Assembly: GCA_947650365.1 (NCBI GenBank)
Contig: OX393550.1
Location: forward strand, 47,467,860 to 47,531,859
Origin: Chamaelirium japonicum
Lineage: Eukaryota > Streptophyta > Magnoliopsida > Liliales > Melanthiaceae
Length of the DNA: 64,000 nucleotides
Direction of reading: 5' to 3'
Each line of letters begins with the position of its first letter. The first letter of the stretch is position 1. A program made the translations under genes and the position numbers. The notes beneath the pieces were generated by a model that saw only the letters and a list, made by a program, of their open reading frames with translations, searched no databases and was not told where the DNA came from. Shown one piece after another: positions 58,492 to 64,000 of this stretch.

Positions 58492-59012
58492 TTGAGAAGA
58501 GCATACATAAGCATTAGTAAAGTACGATAATTATAGAATGACAATTTTTTTAAAGTACATGAGATTATCAGAGGTTATGATTGACCAGCCTGTTGCTAAG
58601 CAGTTTTTGTCTATCAAACGAGCCTCCCCCATCAGGGTTATGATTGACCAACCTGGAAATTCTTATCCTAGAAGTGGACGAATTTTTGACACCCCCCCCC
58701 CCCCCCCCCCCACAAAACCCCAAGGCCCATTGTTTCCAGAAATATATCAAACCAACATTAACTCACCACCAACACCCACACACCCCACAAAACCATTTTC
58801 CAGAAATATATCAAGCCAACAATAACTCAAACCATCAGGTTGAAGGTCAAACAAGTAGGAACAAGGGCTGATGGTTGGTAACTTATTTTATAAAGAATCA
58901 CAGCCACAGGCAGCAGCGGCATGAACAACTGCATTATCCACATATCTGAGATCAGCTTTACGAATCCTCCTTTGCAAGAAATTTTTTAAAGAAAATAAAT
59001 CAGCTATGAAGT

Positions 59013-59097
59013 ATCACGTAACAGAATTAAGAAATCAGACCCTACAGGTATCAATACTGAATTACTTCAAGTTTGGGAAAGAAAGTGAACCCGAGCA
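59013..59097. repeat. Direct repeat copy 2 inside the MULE
   Basis: Partner of 58322-58408. A C20 run (about 58692-58711) and a short duplication of TTATGATTGACCA (about 58575 and 58637) lie between them. Confidence 0.85.
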
Positions 59098-59639
59098 TGG
59101 ATGGTTTCCGGAATCCAAACAGAGGGGAATTATGAGAAATGCTATATAGCCGGTGCCTTTGGCCGAAGAATGCACCCCACGAGGCCCTTCCGTTATCATT
59201 GTTCACTTCTCTTTTTCCCTCCTCCTTTATCCGGGCTTGGGACCGGCAATGCAAAGCTAGTTATAGCTCTACATTGGCGGAGTTAAAAAAAGTTTCCCTC
59301 CTGCAAAACAAAAAATCTCATCATAACTATTCATTGAGGATAGTGGAATAACAAGGATTCTAAACACCAATTATCATCTTGATTGGGGATCAACGGAGTA
59401 AAGTCACCCGTCAACTTTTCACTGCAAAGATAAAAGAGAAGTGAAACATGAAAGGAGTAGAACATTCAATATAGTGAAATCTCAAACCCCAAACATTATT
59501 AGCAAGACTTAAGGCCAAGCAAGTGTTCCTGCTGAAGCTTGTCAAGTGTGGAGGCCATATAGGATTCTCATTCCTCAAAACCATCCCCATCAAAGCTGAC
59601 GTGAAGGGACGTGAAGTCACGCACGATTTGTTTTTATCG

Positions 59640-59757
59640 CTTCTGTAATCCCACTTCACACCGCACGTAAAGAGACCGTTCGATCCAAACAATCGGACGG
59701 TCCAAGCAACACACCACATCTATTGCCATGCCGCACGCCGCAGCCTATCACTCCTTA
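59640..59757. repeat. Extra diverged MULE terminal repeat inside the element
   Basis: GATCCAAACAATCGGACGGTCC followed by ATCTATTGCCATGCCGCACG and CGCAGCCTATCACTCC matches the outer end of the MULE right TIR, with several differences. It is in the same orientation as the right TIR. It may be the end of a related MULE nested or fused in the interior. No partner left end was found nearby. Confidence 0.6.
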
Positions 59758-60095
59758 TTATGCGTCATTATTGACAAATTACACATAAAAAAGTGCATCA
59801 ATTTACCAAAAAATTACACATAAAAAATTGCATCAATTTACCAAAAAAGTGCATCAATTTACCACAACATAGTCCACCACATAGCCACCAGCAAATAACA
59901 AACACTTGTATATATATCACACAAAAAGAAAACAAAGATACAAGCTTTTACCTGCCAAGATCATCGTAGTATGTGACACCAATGAAAAGCTCATTTCTCT
60001 TCTCAATCTAGGTTTGTGCATTCTGTTACATAAACAATCAAGTATATCATATTATTAAACTTCTTTGAGGAAAAAATTCATTTGAGGAAATCTAT

Positions 60096-62329
60096 TTACA
60101 AAAAAATACCTTCATTAGGAGATGCCACTGAACCTTGTGACTCAACCATTTTTCGCAATACAGGACAATTATGTTTGTCATGATCCGCTCCTCGTATTCC
60201 ACATCCATGACATAAACGATCCTTAGATTTAGCTTGCTCCATAGACATCTCCTTTCCTCCCTTAAATCTCTTCCCACTGCCTTTAGTTTTTGAAACATCT
60301 GGTGGATGAATATATATTTGGGGTGGATATGACGTTATAATGGAATCATAACTTCTTTCATTCTGATCTTGACTTGATTTCAACTGATCCAATTCTTGAT
60401 TAACATTCACCAATGCATCGTGGAAAAGCTTCCCAGCTTCAGGTGAAGATTTTGCTTTAAGGATGCACTTTTGCAGGATCTGAGACCATTCATCTGTAGA
60501 TGTATATGATGTTGTATTATGACTTCCACGAAGTTCGACACCAGCAACATCAAATACAGGATTAGCCAGTGCATTTATAGTCCACCTATTTAATATATAA
60601 TGATACGGTAAAGAGGTGACAAATTGCAATCTCAGGACGAGTAACAGATGTCTGCATGGAACCCCTTCAGTCACAAACATTTTGCAGCTGCAACTTGCTT
60701 TATTATTTTTTTTCGTATATTTCACGATTTTCAATTTTAATTCTCCTTCTTTCTTTACCGTATAGGTAATAGAACAACCATCCATATTTGTTGGACTTGT
60801 ACCGTATTGCATGCTTTCGACCAGTTCATCTTGAAATAAGTTAAATATGCCCCGTGTATAAATAGTTGACATTTGTTTTTCTATTGCAAAAGTTGTTTTC
60901 ATCTGTGGCTTACTGTTAATAGAACTATGGTCGGCTTCTAACTCACGATGTCTCATTCTCTTGACTGTCATTTCAAAATTGGTGTAAAATTCAACTAATG
61001 TGTTTTTCTTCCTCACATAGTTGGAAAAAAATAAGTTTATACTTTCACTACGCTGTGTTGTCCTGCATCCTGCTGTAAAAATATTCATAGAGTATGCCGG
61101 TATCCATTTAGCACGAATTTCGTATAAAGATGTCAACCACTTGTTACCTTACATTGCATTATTTTCAATCACATCTTTCCATTTTGCCTCAAAATCATTA
61201 GGAGTTTCTGAGTTCCAAATGCAATGTTTAAAAGGATTGATAAAATTATTATCATACGCCTTTGCACCTAATTTTTCAGAAACCTTACTGATGATATGCC
61301 ACATGTAGAATCGATGATGTGCTCGTGCGAATACTAGTCGAATAGCAGCTGCCATTGTCGGATCCTGGTCAGTGATGATGACTTCGGGCTCTTTGTTACT
61401 CATGGCTTCTAAAAACTTCTGAAATAACCAAGCAAATGACTCTGTTTTTTCATCCTTTAAAAATGCAAGCACCAAAAACTGTTGACTGACCATGGTGATT
61501 AATTCCAGTAAAAGGTGCAAATATCATTAAGTACTGATTTGTTTCAATATGTTGTATCGAATACAACAATATCCCCAAAATAGTGGTATGCTTTTCTTGC
61601 CCTACCATCAGTCCGAAAGCAGTGTGTTAATCTGTCCTCATCATCAGATTCAAAAGCATAAAAAAAACTAGGATTGCTTTCTTGGTTAGTTTTAAAATGC
61701 TCCAATAAATTATACGCATCATATTCCTTTTCAGCATGTTTTTTCTTCTGATTCAAATTTCTGATATCTCTTTCTGTGCAACCAATGTTCTCATACCCAG
61801 CAGATTGAATTCCTAAAAGTGAGATAGGTTTTGAAATGCCTATATTTGCTGTTCTTGCTTGTTTAAACAATACCTTCTTTGTTGGGGTAATTTGACGGTG
61901 CGATGGAAACAAATGAGTTTTACTTGGTGTTGCAAGAGGGTGGTTGTGCCCTTCCGTAAACTTTGTGACAGTCCATTTTTCCTCTGAATTTTTGGTAAAT
62001 CGAATATATGATTTACAAACCGCTCTTACAATATTTCTTCTCCGTCTAACTTCAACATCCAAAGGCCTCGGCCTTATATTGGGAGTTCCCTCCTTAGCGC
62101 ATACAATAACCTTATATTGTAACTCTTTTGTTTTTGAATGATATCCCGTAGACGAGCTACGTATGCCAAACCCTCCCTCCCTTGCATATTTTGTATAAAA
62201 ATCTTTTCCTTCTTCTATTGAGTCAAATATCATCCCTATTTTTGGTTTCAATTCTTCGTTAGTTTGCGGTATATACATTTCAGAATCTTCCATGTCTTCA
62301 ATATTCAGAGATGTTTCGCTTTGTTCCAT
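60096..62329 (-). pseudogene. FAR1-type MULE transposase, disabled by two frameshifts and a stop
   Basis: From Met at 62329 the first 261 codons hold an acidic leader and the FAR1 zinc DNA-binding domain (C in VCAKEG, C in VCKSYI, H-H in EGHNHPL; about residues 35-140). They continue to the first catalytic Asp in VFDTTY. A 1-base shift follows near 61545 and a second near 61480, after which ITDQDPTMAAAI gives the second Asp. An in-frame TAA lies at 61149-61151. The last part (to 60096) has RSESINLFF with the catalytic Glu, a SWIM zinc finger (CSCKMF ... VPCRHLL) and a terminal zinc knuckle (CHGCGIRGADHDKHNC). All DDE residues survive. Normally it would cut and join MULE ends in the nucleus. 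FHY3/FAR1 light regulators derive from this family, but the SWIM, zinc knuckle and TIR setting mark this one as a transposase. Confidence 0.9.
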
Positions 62330-62985
62330 CGAAATCTAATTATTTGAGCAAAGTGTTAAATTGATAGAATTCGAATATAATAACTAATAAAACATAATAT
62401 TAAGGTATGAGGTTAAATATAGGGTTAAATATTATGATAACTATTAAGTATAAATGTGATTTGGAAGAAAATTGAGACATTTTCGGCTTATTACTTTAAA
62501 TAAGGAGGTATTTTGGTTCTTGTTTAAAAGTGAGGAGACATTTTTCATGTGATAATTCTATCATAATAAATATATGTAAATAAGTGTTGATTTCCACATA
62601 TTTACAAAAAAAATTAATATTTTTAGTTTGGAAATTAAAAGCATCAGGTTTCTAAAGCATCTTAGCCACATATTGTTGATCAATTTTCTAAAAGTCATTT
62701 CATAAATTTTGAATTTTGATAAATTAAATTGGTGGGTAAGTGAATTGTTATTTTCTCAATTCCCTGTTTGTATGTATTCCATGATTGAATGCCTTATTTA
62801 ATAGATTTTTGAAAGGCTGAATGTATGTCTTATTTTCTCGATTCCCTGTTTGGATGTATTCCATCAATCAAAAGCCCAATAAATGTAAAACAACATCTAA
62901 ACATTATGCAAAAGGATGTACAACCAAAGATTGAGGATTGCTTACATATCTGGAAGCAAGGTCAGTGGGAGCTTGATGCTGGCTT
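62330..62985. other. Upstream region of the transposase, AT-rich
   Basis: Non-coding, about 650 bp between the transposase start and the right TIR. Promoter elements of the - strand gene would lie here or in the TIR. TATTTTCTCAATTCCCTGTTTG and a near copy (about 62750 and 62832) form a short direct repeat. Confidence 0.45.
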
Positions 62986-63992
<1,007 letters not shown>

Positions 63993-64000
63993 CGTGCTAG

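Noticed and set aside
60096-62329. A host FHY3/FAR1 transcription factor gene
   Set aside because: The gene lies between long TIRs, has a SWIM finger plus zinc knuckle, and carries frameshifts and a stop; a transposase pseudogene explains it better.

Overview
This window looks like nuclear DNA of a flowering plant. The evidence is spliced nuclear genes with GT/AG introns, Cassandra-type 5S-containing TRIM elements, Tat-lineage Gypsy LTR retrotransposons, hAT and Mutator-like DNA transposons, and long (TA)n and (CT)n microsatellites. I cannot name the species; a monocot is plausible but unproven. There are no bacterial-style operons. A 500-N assembly gap lies at 36460-36959.

Only two host loci are clear. 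(1) A complete beta-ureidopropionase gene (PYD3) of six exons lies on the + strand at 22594-31030; it catalyses the last step of pyrimidine-base breakdown. Its introns carry a solo Cassandra LTR, a near-perfect 64-bp-arm hairpin, a decayed LINE and an inverted TRIM composite. (2) The first four exons of a mitochondrial 3-hydroxyisobutyryl-CoA hydrolase-like gene lie on the - strand at 13523-12836. Its remaining exons are not recognisable in the window. A short serine-rich reading frame runs into the assembly gap and may be a third host exon.

Layout: 0-7 kb holds nested hAT elements with clear 8-bp target-site duplications and a decayed Copia-like LTR. 7.7-11.3 kb is a hAT-like element containing a 2.7-kb non-autonomous LTR retrotransposon. 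12.8-14.2 kb has the hydrolase fragment. 15-16.7 kb holds a 5'-truncated L1 LINE and an RNase H remnant. 17.4-18.8 kb is a palindromic Cassandra composite. 21.4-22.4 kb is a hAT element whose internal (TA)n tract holds a 398-bp double-hairpin element. 22.6-31 kb is PYD3. 32.2-35 kb has a hairpin element in microsatellite DNA and a 1.2-kb tandem duplication. 37.2-54.2 kb is a 16.9-kb, very young Retand/Tat-type Gypsy element with 5-bp target duplications. It has Gag-Pol on the - strand and an antisense, intron-containing ORF with a plant-mobile-domain-like segment on the + strand. It sits in the middle of a second 399-bp double-hairpin element that is again bounded by (TA)n. 54.6-63.9 kb is a 9.3-kb long-TIR Mutator-like element, also bounded by microsatellite DNA. 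It carries a decayed FAR1-type transposase, an intact two-exon GRF-zinc-finger/membrane-anchor gene and captured host gene pieces, including one exon of a plasma-membrane H+-ATPase.

The most interesting theme is repeated occupation of (TA)n microsatellites by structurally similar palindromic elements (about 398 bp, with a shared inner-hairpin motif) and by a large FAR1-type MULE carrying an accessory GRF gene. A second theme is that two unrelated TRIM families have both formed inverted, palindromic composites.
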